Positions 50,180-63,700 of a DNA stretch of 64,000 bases are shown piece by piece. Position 1 is the stretch's first letter. Each line of letters starts with the position of its first letter. Made by a program: the position numbers and the translations under genes. The DNA comes from Microglena sp. YARC (lineage: Eukaryota > Chlorophyta > Chlorophyceae > Chlamydomonadales > Chlamydomonadaceae): positions 18,310,495 through 18,374,494 of the forward strand of contig CM039465.1 of NCBI GenBank assembly GCA_022414725.1. The letters are read 5' to 3'. The notes under the pieces are model-generated. The model saw nothing but the letters and a program-made list of their open reading frames with translations, was not told where the DNA came from and made no database searches.

Positions 50180-53100
50180 ACACCCTCTACCCGGAAGTTC
50201 AGTTAAGTATCTGGACTTTGACGCTCAAGTTGAAGTGGATATCTGGAGATGTCTCCTGCTGTTGCCCCCCCACCCCCACCCCCACCCCCACCTCCACGCA
50301 CCTGTACCCGGAAGTTCAGTAAAGTACCTGGATGTTGACGCTCAAGTTGAAGTTGATGCGATATCTAGAGATGTCCTCCTGGATTTGCCCCCCCCCCCCC
50401 CCCCCCCCCTCCGCTCCCCCACCCCCCCCAAAGTCCAGTAAAGTACCTGGATGTTGATGCTCAAGTTGAAGTTGATGCGATATCTGGAGTTGTGCTCCTA
50501 CCCCCCCCCCCCCCCCCTCCCCCCCTCTACCCCGAAGATCAGTAAAGTACCTGGACGTTGATGCTCAAGTTGAAGTTGATGCGATATCTAGAGATGTCTT
50601 CCTGCGCTTCGGACCCATCTTCTGGCTGCGAAGTAGGTGGGGGGCCTTCATCATCATCACCTCCACTACCACCACCATCCCCACCACCGTCATCGTCCCC
50701 CCCACCGCCACCACCACCGCCGCCAGCTCTGTTGGTTTGTGATTCCACTAGCATAGGGGCCTGCTGCTGAGAAGGGTTTAGCGCAGAGGGTGGGTGCTGA
50801 ACGTGGGGTTGTGGGGAGAGATCAGGCAGGGCATGATGCGGGGCATGTGGCAGTTGAGGTTGCGGCGGTTGAGGTGATCGAGGTTGCTGAGGATGACTTG
50901 ATATACTGACGGGAGCCTGCTGCTGCTGCTGCTGCTGTGTTAGGGTTTGTGCTGCTATTGCAGCTGCAGCTGCTTGCAGCCTGTTGTTGCTGCTGCCAAG
51001 CTGCTGTTTGTTGTTTTAGGATTTGTTGCTGTGGTGTTAGGGTTTGTGCTGCTGCTGCTGCAGCCTGTTGTTGCTGCTGCATCTGCTGGTTATACTGCTG
51101 CTGCTGCCACTGCTGCTGCTGCAGCTGCTGCTGCTGCTGTTGTTTTAAGATTTGCTGCTGCCGCTGTTGCTGCTGCTGCTGGAGGTGTTGCTGCCGAAGC
51201 TGCTGTTGGTGGGGCTGCTGCTTTTGCTGTAGCTCCTGCTGTTGCTGCTGTACAGCGGTGTTCACGGCCTGTGGTCTAGTGGAAGCTTGTTGAAGGTCGA
51301 GAATACGCTCTACCTGATCCCATGATAACTCCAGGTTGCCCTGCAGGGAGGGGGAGGGGGGTTGTGGTGGTGGTGAGGAGGTGGTGGTGGTAGTGTGTGT
51401 TATGTGGTGGTTGGTTGGTTGGTTGGTTGGAGGGGGGGGTCGAGAATATGATGTACCTGATCCCATGTGAAATCCAGATTGTCATGCAGGGAGGGTGAGG
51501 GGGTTGGGGCCTTGGGTCGGGGTGGTGGCCTGGAGGTGGTGGTTGGTTTATTGGTTGGTTGGTTTGTTTGGCTGGGGGGGGGGGGGGGGGGGGGGGGGGG
51601 CTTGAGGTCGGACAAATTGCTGTAGCTGATCCATGTAAATCCAGATTGCCAATGCAGGGAGGGTGAGGGGGGTTGGGGTGTTGGGCTCCGTGGTTAGCTA
51701 CAGGGGCATCCTTAAGTGAGATTCCAGGGGATATTCGAATGCATCGAGAAGACGATGTCAATCGCGGCTAGGATCGAAAGTAAAATGTCGAGTACGGAAT
51801 TCGATTCGGGTGACTACTCCAGGGTCGACAAGATGGTGTGGCTTCGTCGCGCGAGCTCACTGAGGGTGGTAATGGTGGTGGGTGGTGGTTGATGGTTGGT
51901 AGGGGTCGTGGTTGGGGTTGGTTGGTTGGTTGGTTGGTCGGGGGGTGGGGGCAGGGGTCGAGAAATATGCTGTACCTGATCCCATGTGAAATCCTGATTG
52001 GGTGGTGGAAAAGGTGGTGGTGGTGGTGGTTGGTTGGTTGTTGGTTAGGGGGAGGGGGGGGGCTGGGGGTCGATAATATGCTCTACATGATCCCTGTGAA
52101 ATCCAGATTGCCCTGCAGGGAGGCTTGGGGGGGGGGGGGGAAGAGGGTTGGGGGTGGGTGTGTGTGTGTGTGGGGGTAGTAGTGGTGGGGGAAGTGGGGG
52201 GTGTGGGGTGGGGGTCGAGAATACGATCTACCTGATCTCATGTAAATCCAGGTTGGGGTTGTGTTGGTTGGTTGGTTGGTTGGTTGGTTGGTTGGTTGGT
52301 TGGTTGGTTGGGGGTACTAGATGCAATAATCAACCAGACCCTGTTTCTGAACCGAAAAACAACTCTGGCTCCTGCTTGAATACAGCAACCAACTTTCCAA
52401 CCACTTTCAAACTAGTTGCAGGTAATGCGATTGAAATATACATAATATAAATATACTTTTGTAATACATAATACAAATTTGTGTAATACATAATATAGAA
52501 AATAAAAAATGTTAGCCGCATGTTTCTGCCCCTGGTAGTGAAACAGTAAACAGTAAGACAGAAAACGCCAAGCAGCTAACTAGCTCTACTAAAAAAAAAC
52601 TGGAAGGGATGATCGCTGAAACCTTTTAATTGAGAATCACCAACATTCTGACTGATTCAAGTGTTAGCCCATGTTTCTGCCTGGTAGTTGTGAAACAGTT
52701 AACAGTATTACAGTAAACGCCAAGTAGCCATACAGGCAAGGATGAACCACAGATCAACATATTAGTGTGAATCACCAACATTCTGACTGATTAAAATGTT
52801 AGCCATGATTTCTTCCCTGATAGGTCAACGAGCATTGTGACTCAACTTGTTCTGCTGCTGGATGAGCACGGATTGTGAAGTACTCATCCAAGGAGCACTT
52901 CAAGCACCAACACACACACCTGCCCCCCCCCCCCCACACACACACACACACACACACACACATTCTCCCCCCACCACACACACACACATGCACACAAAAC
53001 ACTCACCTTGTTCTGCTGTGCGAATGAACACGGATTGTGACGTACTCATCCAAGGAGCGCTTCAAGAACCAACACACACACCTGCCCCCCCCCCCCCACC

Positions 53101-55449
53101 CCCCCCCCCCCCCACACACACACACACAACACACACATTCTCCCCACCACACACACACACACGCACACAAACACCCACCTTGTTCTGCTGGTCGATGAAC
53201 ACGGCATTGACATCCCTGATGATCTTCCGTTGTAGCATGACTGCCCTCATCTGTAGGGTCACACAAGGGGGTGGGGGGTGCTGATAGGTGTGTGGTGCTG
53301 ATGGTGTGGGGGGGGTGCTGATGTGGTGGTGGTGGTGGTGGTGCTAATGGTGGGGTGGGGGTGCTGATGGTGGTGGTGGTGGTGGTGGTGGTGCTAATGG
53401 TGGGTGGGTGGTGGTGGTGGTGGTGGGTGGTGGTGGTGGTGGGGTGGGGTGTGGTGTGTGGTGGTGCTGATGGTGGTGGTGGTGCTAATGGTGGGGTGAG
53501 GTGTGTGTGTGGGTGGTGCTGATGGTGGTGGTTGGTGGTGGTGCTGCTGATGTGTGTTGGTGTGTGTGGTGTGTGTGGGCCTGCTGATGGTGGTGGTGGT
53601 GCTGCTGATAGTGTGTCGCGTGGTGTGGTGCGTGTGTGCTCATGTGGTATGCTGATGTTGGTGTGTGCGTGCGTGTGTGTGTGTGTGTGTGTGATGTGTG
53701 TGTGTGTGGGGGGGGGGGGAGGGGGGGTCTGATGGTGGTGGTGCTGCTGCTGCTGATGTGGTGGGGTGTGTGTGTGTGTGGGGGGTGATGGTGGTGTGCT
53801 GATGGTGGTGGTGGTGGTCGTGTCGCTGCTGATGTGGTGGGAGTGTGTGGGGGGTGCTGATGGTGGTGTGCTGATGGTGGGTGCTGATGGTGGTGGTGCT
53901 GCTGCTGCTGATGGTGGTGGTGGTGCTGCTGATGTGGTGGGGGTGTGTGTGGGTGTGTGTGTGTGCGGGGGGGGGGGGGCTGATGGTGTGTGCTGACGGT
54001 GGTGGTGGTGCTGCTGCTGATGTGGTGGGATGTGTGTGTGTGGTGTGCTGATGGTGGTGTTGCTGATGGTGGTAGTGCTGCTGATGTGGGTGGTGGTGTG
54101 TGTGTGTGGTGTGTGTGTGTGTGGTGGGGGGGGGCTGATGGTGCTGCTGCTGCTGCTGCTGATGTGGTGGGATGTGTGTGGGGGGGGGGTTGCTGATGGT
54201 GGTGTGCTGATGGTGGTGGTGGTGCTGCTGCTGATGTGGTGGTGTGTGTGTGTGTGTGTGGGGGGAGGGGGCGGGGGGGGGGGGGGGGGGGGGTAGTGGT
54301 GGTGGTGTTGATGGTAATGGTGGTGGTAGTAATGATGATGGTGGGGTGGGGTGGGGTGTGTGGTGGTGCTGCTGCTGCTAATGATGATGGTGTGTGTGTG
54401 TGTGATAGTGGTCCCGATGGTTGTGGTGGTGGTGGTGGTGGTGATGGTGGTGGTGTGGTGTGGTGTGGTGTGGTGTGGTGTGGTGTGGGTGTGGTGTGGT
54501 GTGGTGTGGTGTGGTGAGTGTTTGTGGTGCTGATGTGGTGGTGGTGGTGGTGGTGCTAATGGCGGGGTTGGGTGTGTGTGGTAGTGGTGCTGCTGGTGCT
54601 GCTGGTAGTATTGTGAGTTTATGTGTGTGTGTGTGGGTGTGTGTGGGGGTGGGGTGGGGGGTGGGGGAATCACTTGTACTGTCATATATGGGGTTTATTA
54701 GGACCCTTAATGTATATTTTATGAATGCCTACGGATGTCTATTTCATTTCTGCTCAGGCCAACCCTAAACATACCCTTGTACCACATCCAAACAACTCCC
54801 CACCCCCCGCCCACGTCCCAACACCCCCATGTAGCTTACCTGGTCTTCACTCAACCGGTGCTGGGTTTTACAGTTTAATAAGTCATCAAGCACAGAAACT
54901 CCGCCCAGGCCAACTCTAAACATACCCTTGTCCCACGCCCCCCCCCCCCCCCCCCCCAAACCCCACCTCCACGACCCCCCCCCCCCCCCCCCCTCCCTCT
55001 AGCTTACCTGGTCTTCAATCAAACCGGTGCTGGGTTTTACGGTTAACAAGTCGTCCAGCATGGCAGCCCGCTCGTTCAAGGCATTCAGGCTGGTGAACGT
55101 GGCAATCGGGATAGTGGCGGATGTTACTTTTGGGCATTAAGGACTCCACCAGCTAGGATCCAGGCCCCAGCACCCCCCACGTCAACGTCCCAACACCCCC
55201 TCTAGCTTACCTGGTCTCCACTCAAACCGGTGCTGGGATTTACGGTTTAACAAGTCGTCAAGCATCGAACTCCGCCCAGGCCAACTCTAAACATACCCTT
55301 GTCCCACGTCCCAACAACCCCCCCCCCCCCCCCCCTCTAGCTTACCTGGTCTTCAATCAACCGGTGCTGGGTTTTACAGTTTAACAAGTCATCAAGCACA
55401 GAACTCCGCCCAGGCCAACTCTAAACATACCCTTGTCCCACGTCCCAAC

Positions 55450-55490
<41 letters not shown>

Positions 55491-58400
55491 TAGCTTACCT
55501 GGTCTTCACTCAACCAGTGGTGGGTTTTACGGTTTAACAAGTCATCAAGCATTGCAGCCCGCTCGTTCAAGGCATTCAGGCTGGTGAACGGATAGTGGCG
55601 GATGTTATTCTTGGGCAACAAGGATTCCACTAGCTTGGACCCAGGCCCTACGAACTCACGGTTCGAAATCCTTTGAGCGTGCGGGGCCAAGCCAGGCCGG
55701 GTCCAGACTGGGTTCCTGTTGGCTGCTGCTGCGTCGCCCCCTGCTGCTGGTGGTGGAGCTGTCCCAGCCTGATTGAGGCCACGGTCTGAGACTAAGGACA
55801 TCGACGTGACTGTCTGGGTTCCTAGACCGCCTCTTCCCTGTGTGTGTGGTGGTGGGTGATGGTGGTGGGCAGGGGAGATGGGTTATGGGTGGTGGTGTGT
55901 GTGTGTGTGGTGGGGTGTTGGTGGTGTTGATGGTGGTGGTGTGTGTGTGTGTGTGTGGGGGGGGGGGGGGGTGTGTGTGTGTTTGGTGGTGGTGTGGGTG
56001 ATCGGGGGGTTGGGGCAGGGTGATGGGTAATGGATGTGTGTGGTGGTAGGGTAGGGTGGGGTGGGGTGAGGTGGGGTGGGGTGATAAGTTATGTGTGTGT
56101 GTGTGTGTGGTGTGGTGTGTGTGGGGGGGGTGGGGGGTGGGGGGTGGGTAGGGGTGATGGGTTATGGGTGTGTGTGAGTGTGTGTGTGTGTGTGTGTGTG
56201 GTGGGGGGGGGGGGGGGGGGGGGGGCGTGGGGGGGGGGCAGGGGAGATGGGTGATGGGTCGGGTCAGCTTTTTAGCCGAGCAAGAAAGCCTGAAGCAATC
56301 TACTCGAGCGGCTCATGCCCCAAATGTTAGAGCATTCCCCAATAGGCCAGCAAGCACCACCCCACCCCGTACACCCACCCACCCAAGCAACCAAGCACAC
56401 ACACACCCCCGTACACCCACCCTAGCAACCAAGCACACATTCGTACACCCACCCACCCAAGCAACCAAGCACACACCCACCCCGTACACCCACCCACACC
56501 ACCCAAGCACCCACCCTACCACCATACCTAGGAGGGGGAAAGCTAGCCCGGGGTTTTCCAGCCCGGGGGTAACCGGTTACCTCTAAATCCTAACCCCCAT
56601 AAACCCTAAATACTAACCCCCCTAAGCCCTAAACCCCCCACCCCCGGGTTGTCAAACCCCGGGCTAGCTTTTCCCCTACCCCTACCCCTAGCTTTCCCCT
56701 ACCCTACCCCTACCCCTAGCTTTCCCCTACCCTACCCCTACCCCGTACCCCTACCCCTAGCTTTCCCCTACCCCTACCCCGTACCCCTACCCCTAGCTTT
56801 CCCCTACCCTACCCCTACCCCTAGCTTTCCCCTACCCTACCCCTACCCTAGCTTTCCCCTACCCCTACCCCGTACCCCTACCCCTAGCTTTCCCCTACCC
56901 TACCTCTACCCCTACCCCTAGCTTTCCCCTACCCTACCCCTACCCTACCCCTAGCTTTCCCCTACCCCTACCCCTACCCCGTACCCCTGCCCCTAGCTTT
57001 CCCCTATCCTACCCCTACCCCTACCCCTAGCTTTCCCCTACCCCTACCCCGTACCCCTACCCCTAGCTTTCCCCTACCCCTACCCCGTACCCCTAGCTTT
57101 CCCCTACCCTACCCCTACCCCTACCCCTAGCTTTCCCCTACCCCTACCCCGTACCCCTACCCCTAGCTTCCCCTACCCCGTACCCCTACCCCTAGCTTTC
57201 CCCTACCCCTACCCCTACCCCTACCCCGTACCCCTACCCCTAGCTTTCCCCTACCCCTACCCCGTACCCCTACCCCGTACCCCTAGCTTTCCCCTACCCC
57301 GTACCCCTACCCCGTACTCCTACCTCTACCCCGTACCCCTACCCGTACCCCTACCCCTACCCCTAGCTTTCCCCTACCCCGTACCCCTACCCCTAGCTTT
57401 CCCTACCCCTACCCCGTACCCCTACCCCGTACCCCTAGCTTTCCCCTACCCCGTACCCCTACCCCTAGCTTTCCCCTAACCCTACCCCGTACCCCGACCC
57501 CGTACCTCTACCCCTAGCTTTCCCTACCCCTACCCCGTACCCCTACCCCGTACCCCTACCCCTAGCTTTCCCCTACCCTAGCTTTCCCCTACCCCTAGCT
57601 TTCCCCTACCCTAGCTTTCCCATACCCCTAGCTTTCCCTTACCCCTAGCTTTCCCCTACCCCTAGCTTCCCCCTACCCCTGCCCCCTACCCCTAGCTTTC
57701 CCTACCCCTAGCTTTCCCCTACCCCTAGCTTTCCCCTACCCTAGCTTTCCCCTACCCCTGCCCCGTACCCCTACCCCTAGCTTTCCCCTACCGTGCTTTC
57801 CCCTACCCCTAGCTTTCCCCTACCCCTAGCTTCCCCCTACACCTAGCTTTCCCCTACACCTAGCTTTCCCCTACCCCTACCCCGTTCCCCTACCCTTAGC
57901 TTTCCCTACCCCTACCCCCGTTCCCCTACCCCCTAGCTTTCCCCTACCCCTACCCCCGTTCCCCTACCCTTAGCTTTCCCCTACCCTACCCCATTCCCCT
58001 ACCCCTACCCGGGCTAGCTTTCCCCTACCCCGCACCTACCTGCCTGGACTGCGGAGCAGCGGCAGTGATTCTGAAAGTTGACTCCGACTGGGGAAGCCCT
58101 CCCACTGCGTACTGCGAGGCAGGCGGCCGTACGGCTGGCAGGTCCTGGCGGCTACCGGTCCCTGTCGGATCGTCGGAGTCGGAGTCGATGATAATGACAT
58201 CATCGTCGTCCTGCGTGGCAGGCTGCGCTGGGCGGTTCAGCACCTTACCCTGTTGAGCCTGCTGCAGCTGCTGCTGCTGCTGCTGAAGCTGCAGCACGTG
58301 TTGCTGCTGCCACAGTTGCTGATGCTGGTACTGCGCATGCGTTCCTGTCCGCACCTGGCCGGGCACGAGTGGGCGCGCCATAGCCGCGTTGGCAGGGTGC

Positions 58401-60706
58401 TGGTTGGTGGGTACCAGTCCTGCATGGGGGGGAGGGCGGCCGCTTACTGCACTGCTGAAATTGGCAGCCAGGGAGGCTGCTGCTGCCCAACCCGGGAATT
58501 GAGGACGTTGTTCGCCTGCCAACGCTTGTGGTGGAGCACTGGGAGCGTGTTGCCCTAGATGTGAGTGTGTGGGCAGGTGTGTGTAGGTGTGTGGGTATAG
58601 GGGTGTGTTTGTAGGTGTGGATGGGTGCTTTTTGTGTGTAATTGGCAGCCAGAGAGGCTGCTGCTGCCCAACCCGGGAATTGAGGACGTTGTTCGCCTGC
58701 CATCGCTTGTGGTGGAGCTCTGGGAGCGCGCTGCCCTGAATGTGAGTGTGTGCAGGTGTGTGTAGGAATGTGGGTATAGGTGTGTGTTTGTAGGTGTGTC
58801 TGGGTGTTTTTTGTGTGTAATTGGCAGCCAGAGAGGCTGCTGCTGCCCAACCCGGGAATTGAGGACGTTGTTCGCCTGCCAACACTTGTGCTGGAGCGCT
58901 GGGAGCATGGTGTCCTGGATGTAAGTGTGTACAGTTGTGTGTAGGTGTATGGGTTTAGGGGTGTGTTTGTAGGTGTGTCTGGGTGTTTTTTGTGTGTAAT
59001 TGGCAGCCAGAGAGGCTGCTGCTGCCCAACCCGAGAATTGAGGACGTTGTCCGCCTGCCAACACTTGTGCTGGAGCGCTGGGAGCGTGGGAGCGTGGTGA
59101 CCTGGATGTGGGGGTGTTTATAACTTACACACAAAACACACATACAGACATACACTCACACAGACACACGTACACAAAGACACAGACAGACACACACAGA
59201 CAGACACACACATACACATAGAGACCTATCCTTGAAGGAGAAGGCCGCTCCGCTCTAACTCTTCATTTTGTGGTTAGTTTACAGTGTCCGTTTTGTGGTT
59301 AGTTTATAGTGTCTGTCTTGTGGTTAGTTTACAGTGTCTGTCTTGTGGTTGGTTTACAGTGTCTGTCTTGTGGTTAGTTTATAGTGTCTGTCTTGTGGTT
59401 AGTTTACAGTGTCTGTCTTGTGGTTGGTTTACAGTGTCTGTCTTGTGGTTAGTTTATAGTGTCTGTCTTGTGGTTAGTTTATAGTGTCTGTCTTGTGGTT
59501 AGTTTACAGTGTCTGTCTTGTGGTTAGTTTATAGTGTCTGTCTTGTGGTTAGTTTATAGTGTCTGTCTTGTGGTTAGTTTACAGTGTCTGTCTTGTGGTT
59601 AGTTTACAGTGTCTGTCTTGTGGTTAGTTTATAGTGTCTGTCTTGTGGTTAGTTTATAGTGTCTGTAGTGTGGTTAGTTTATAGTGTCTGTCTTGTGGTT
59701 AGTTTATAGTGTCTGTCTTGTGGTTAGTTTACAGTGTCTGTCTTGTGGTTAGTTTACAGTGTCTGTCTTGTGGTTAGTTTATAGCGTCAATTTTGTGTGT
59801 CTATTTATGTGCTGTTTGTGAGTTTATAACTTCCTTGAAGGAGAAGGCCGCTCCAGTCTAACTCTTCATTTTAGTTTTTTGGCGGACCCCCCCCTTCTGG
59901 GGGGCGGGACCCCCCAGGGTCACCCTGTTGTCGGTTTGTGCGACCGCCCTCACGAGACGAAGTCTGACATGTCAGCCAACTGTCTTATAACTAACTCACT
60001 TCCGTTGCCACATGTCGCTCCGTCGCGAACACTCTCCGCATTGTTTAGCGTCGCATACGACGCTGCACAGAACTTGTCCTTCAATCGAGAAAAGCTGGAG
60101 CAACCTACCTGCAGCTGGATTCTTATAGGGACCGGCACCTCGCCCCCCTGGATTCCCCCCCTGGGGGCACACACCAGGGACTCCCCCCCACACACATGCA
60201 CACACACACACGCATACATGCACACACACTCACATACATACAACTTACCTGCAGCTGGATTCTTATAGGGACCGGCACCTCGCCCCACTGGATTCCCCCA
60301 CTGGGGGCACACATCAGGGACTCCCCCCCACACACCACCACCACCACCACCACACACACACACACACGCATACATGCACACACACACACTCACATACATA
60401 CAACTTACCTGCAGCTGGATTCTTATAGGGACCGGCACCTCGCCCCCCTGGACTCCCCCACTGGGGACACACACGCATACGTGCACACACACACTCGCAC
60501 ACGCACACATACATGCTCACACACTTACACACACAAACACTCGCACACATACATGCAAACACACACTCACACACACAAAACCTACCTGCAGCTGAATTCT
60601 TATAGGGACCGGCACCTCGCCCTCCTTGACTCCCCCATTGGGGGCTGGTGCAGCCGCTGGAGGGGGACATCATTCCAGTCACCACACCGCGCTCAAGTCC
60701 TGCAGT

Positions 60707-60740
<34 letters not shown>

Positions 60741-63700
60741 GTGGTGGTGGTGGGAGTAAAGAGAAGGAAAAAGAGGTTTTGAACCTAAACCATAAACCAT
60801 AAGTCTGAACCACCTGGAGGTGGTTGGCCCCAGTGCAAGCAAACAGGCTGGCCCCCTCAACCTCACCTCAACATCAACACCAAAAGCAACAACAACAGCA
60901 ACACCAAAAACAACAGCAACACTAACAGCAACACCAACACCAAAAACAATATCAACCACATGAAGACAGAAACCAAGAGCAACACCGACACCGACACCAA
61001 TATCAACGCCAACACCAAGGGCGACCCCGGTGCAAGCAAACGGGCTGGCCCCCTCAAATTTGTGAGGAACAAGTTCGATGCAGCGTCGCCTGCGACGCTA
61101 AAAAATGGCGGAGAGTGATCGCGAAGGAGCGACAGGTGGCAACGGAAGCGAGTTGGTTACGAGACCATTCGCTGACGTGTCGGGCTTCATCACGGTCAGA
61201 TGGATGGATGGATGGATGGTTGGACGAACAAATGGGTAACACTGGGGGCTCCCGCCCCCCAGAAGGGGGGGCTCCGCCAAAAACCCAGGAACAGAGAAGT
61301 TCAAGTTGCGGTTGCGCAGCTAGAAACATACCGAGCCAACACCGACAGCGACAGCAACACACCGAAACCAACACCGAGACCAAGAGCGACACCAAGACCA
61401 ATACCATCACTGATACCAACACCACCAGCAAGAACCACGCCCAAACCAAAAGCAGATACAAAAACAACACTAACAGCACCAAAAACAACATCAACATCAA
61501 CACCAAAAACAACACCAACATGAAAACCAAATCAATATCAACGCCAACACCAAGAGCAAACCTCATATAACACAGCATCTCTGCCTCTGCTTCCGACCAA
61601 AACAAACAAAACAAAATCCTCGAGTCTAGGGCTAGCGCACCAAGACCTCTGTCTCGGCTTCAGAACAAAACAAACAAAATCCTCGAGTCTAGGGCTAGCG
61701 CACCATTGTGGCAAAATATAAAAGGTAAGGATAACGCCTGGTGGGGCTAGCGCATGGAGACCCACCCTTTGAGGCGAAATATATGCTTTGCAAAAAAACA
61801 AAACAAAATCCTCGAGTCTAGGGCTAGCGCATGGAGACCCACCCTTTGAGGCGAAATATATGCTTTGCAAAAAAACAAAACAAAACAAAATCATCGAGTC
61901 TAGGGCTAGCGCATGGAGACCCACCCTTTGAGGCGAAATATATGCTTTGCAAAAAAATAAAAACACACCTCTGCGGCTCTGCCTCTACTTCCGGAGCCAA
62001 AGGGCCGCCCTTGCTCTGCCCTAGACGTTCCCCCTCCTCTTGCGCCCCGCCCCAAGCCTCTACCCTGCCCCCGAACGCTACGAGGGGCAATTTGGTGCTA
62101 CGTGAAGACACTGCTTCCTATCCGCGAAACAAACATGGAGCCAGACTAATGTGATGATAACGCCTGGTGGGGCGTGGTATTAAGGGAACCCGTCGTACGC
62201 GGGTAGAGAGCGGTCTTCTACCTCAACTGGACAAGCTACCATCGCAGTTTACAACGACCTGCAACGCTCAGGGCGACCATAGGGGGAATCGAAACCCCGA
62301 CCCTGCATCCTCAAAGCGATTTGGTATACCACTAGACCAATTGATTCGCGGAGAGGAGCCAGGCTAATGTAACATAACACAGCACCTCCGCCTCTGCTTC
62401 CGAAAAAACAAAATCCTTGAGTCTAGGGCTAGCGCACCAAGACCTCTGTCTCGGCTTCAGAACAAACCAAACAAAATCCTTCAGTCTAGGGCTAGCGCAC
62501 CTTTGTGGCAAAATATAAAAGGTAGTGATAACGCCTGGTGGGGCGTGGTGTTAAGGGAGCCCGTCGTACGCGGGTGGGGAGCTAGGGCTAGCACAGGGAG
62601 GCCCACCCATTTAGGCAAAATAAATGCTTAGTAAAACTAAGCGCACCTTTTCCTCTACTTCCGGAGCCCAGGGCCCGCCCTCGCCCTGCCCTAGGCGCCC
62701 CCCCTCCTCCTCCAGCGCCCCGCCCGCGGCCTCTGCCTCGCCCTCGGCCTCTGCCCCTGCCATAGCTAACATCCGAGTCGTCATCATCTGTCGTAGAGCT
62801 CTCCAGCTCTTGCTCCTCACTAGAACTAGAACTAGAGCTGCGGTCAGCAGCACGGGCTTGAGGGCTTGTATCAGACCCGCCGAGCTCGGCTGCCTGCCCA
62901 CGCCCTACAGCTCTTGCCCGCCCACGTCCACGCCTGCCCCCCCTGCCTGGGTTCAGGCGTCCCTTGGGGTCCGAGTCCCCGTCCTCGTTTGCAATCTCCG
63001 TTAGCTTGTCACCATCCCGAGCGGTGCTTTGCTGAGTGAGCATGAACAAGTCTGCCAGTACAGAGGCTGCGAACGAGTCCTCGTCTGCCTCCTGTACACC
63101 TGGGAAGAAATTGGATCAAGGGTACTTAAATAAGAAGGCATGGATTTGAAATATTCATCCTGAACTTTGCTGTGTGAGCATGAACAAGTCTGCCAGTACA
63201 GAGGCTGCGGCCGAGTCATCGTCTGCCTCCTTCACACCTGGGAAGAGATTGGATCAAGGGTACTTAAATAAGAAGGCATGGATTTGGATTATTCATCCTG
63301 AACTTTGCTGTGTGAGCATGAACAAGTCTGCCAGTACAGAGGCTGCGATTGCGTCCTCGTCTGCCTCCTTCACACCTGGGAAGAGGTTGGATCAAGGGTA
63401 CTTTGATAAGAATGAATGGATTTTGATTATTCATCCCGGGCGGTGCTTTGCTGTGTGAGCATGAACAAGTCTGCCAGTACAGAGGCTGCGACCGAATCAT
63501 CGTCTGCCTCCTTCACACCTGGGAAGAGATTGGATCAAGTGTGCTTTGATAAGAAGGCATGGATTTGGATTATTCATCCTGAACTTTGCTGTGTGAGCAT
63601 GAACAAGTCTGCCAGTACAAAGGCTGCGGCCGAGTCATCGTCTGCCTCCTTCACACCTGGGAAGAGATTGGATCAAGTGTGCTTTGATAAGAAGGCATAT

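Noticed and set aside
53003..54685. 560-codon minus-strand open frame rich in His, Pro and Thr
   Set aside because: Produced by a CCACCA/CACACA repeat, overlaps a well-phased 24-codon exon in another frame, and has no splice-consistent continuation.
62647..63099. LIN9/ALWAYS EARLY identity for the second gene
   Set aside because: The SVLADLFML segment recalls a short helix in those proteins, but no DIRP or SANT domain is visible and the resemblance is too short.
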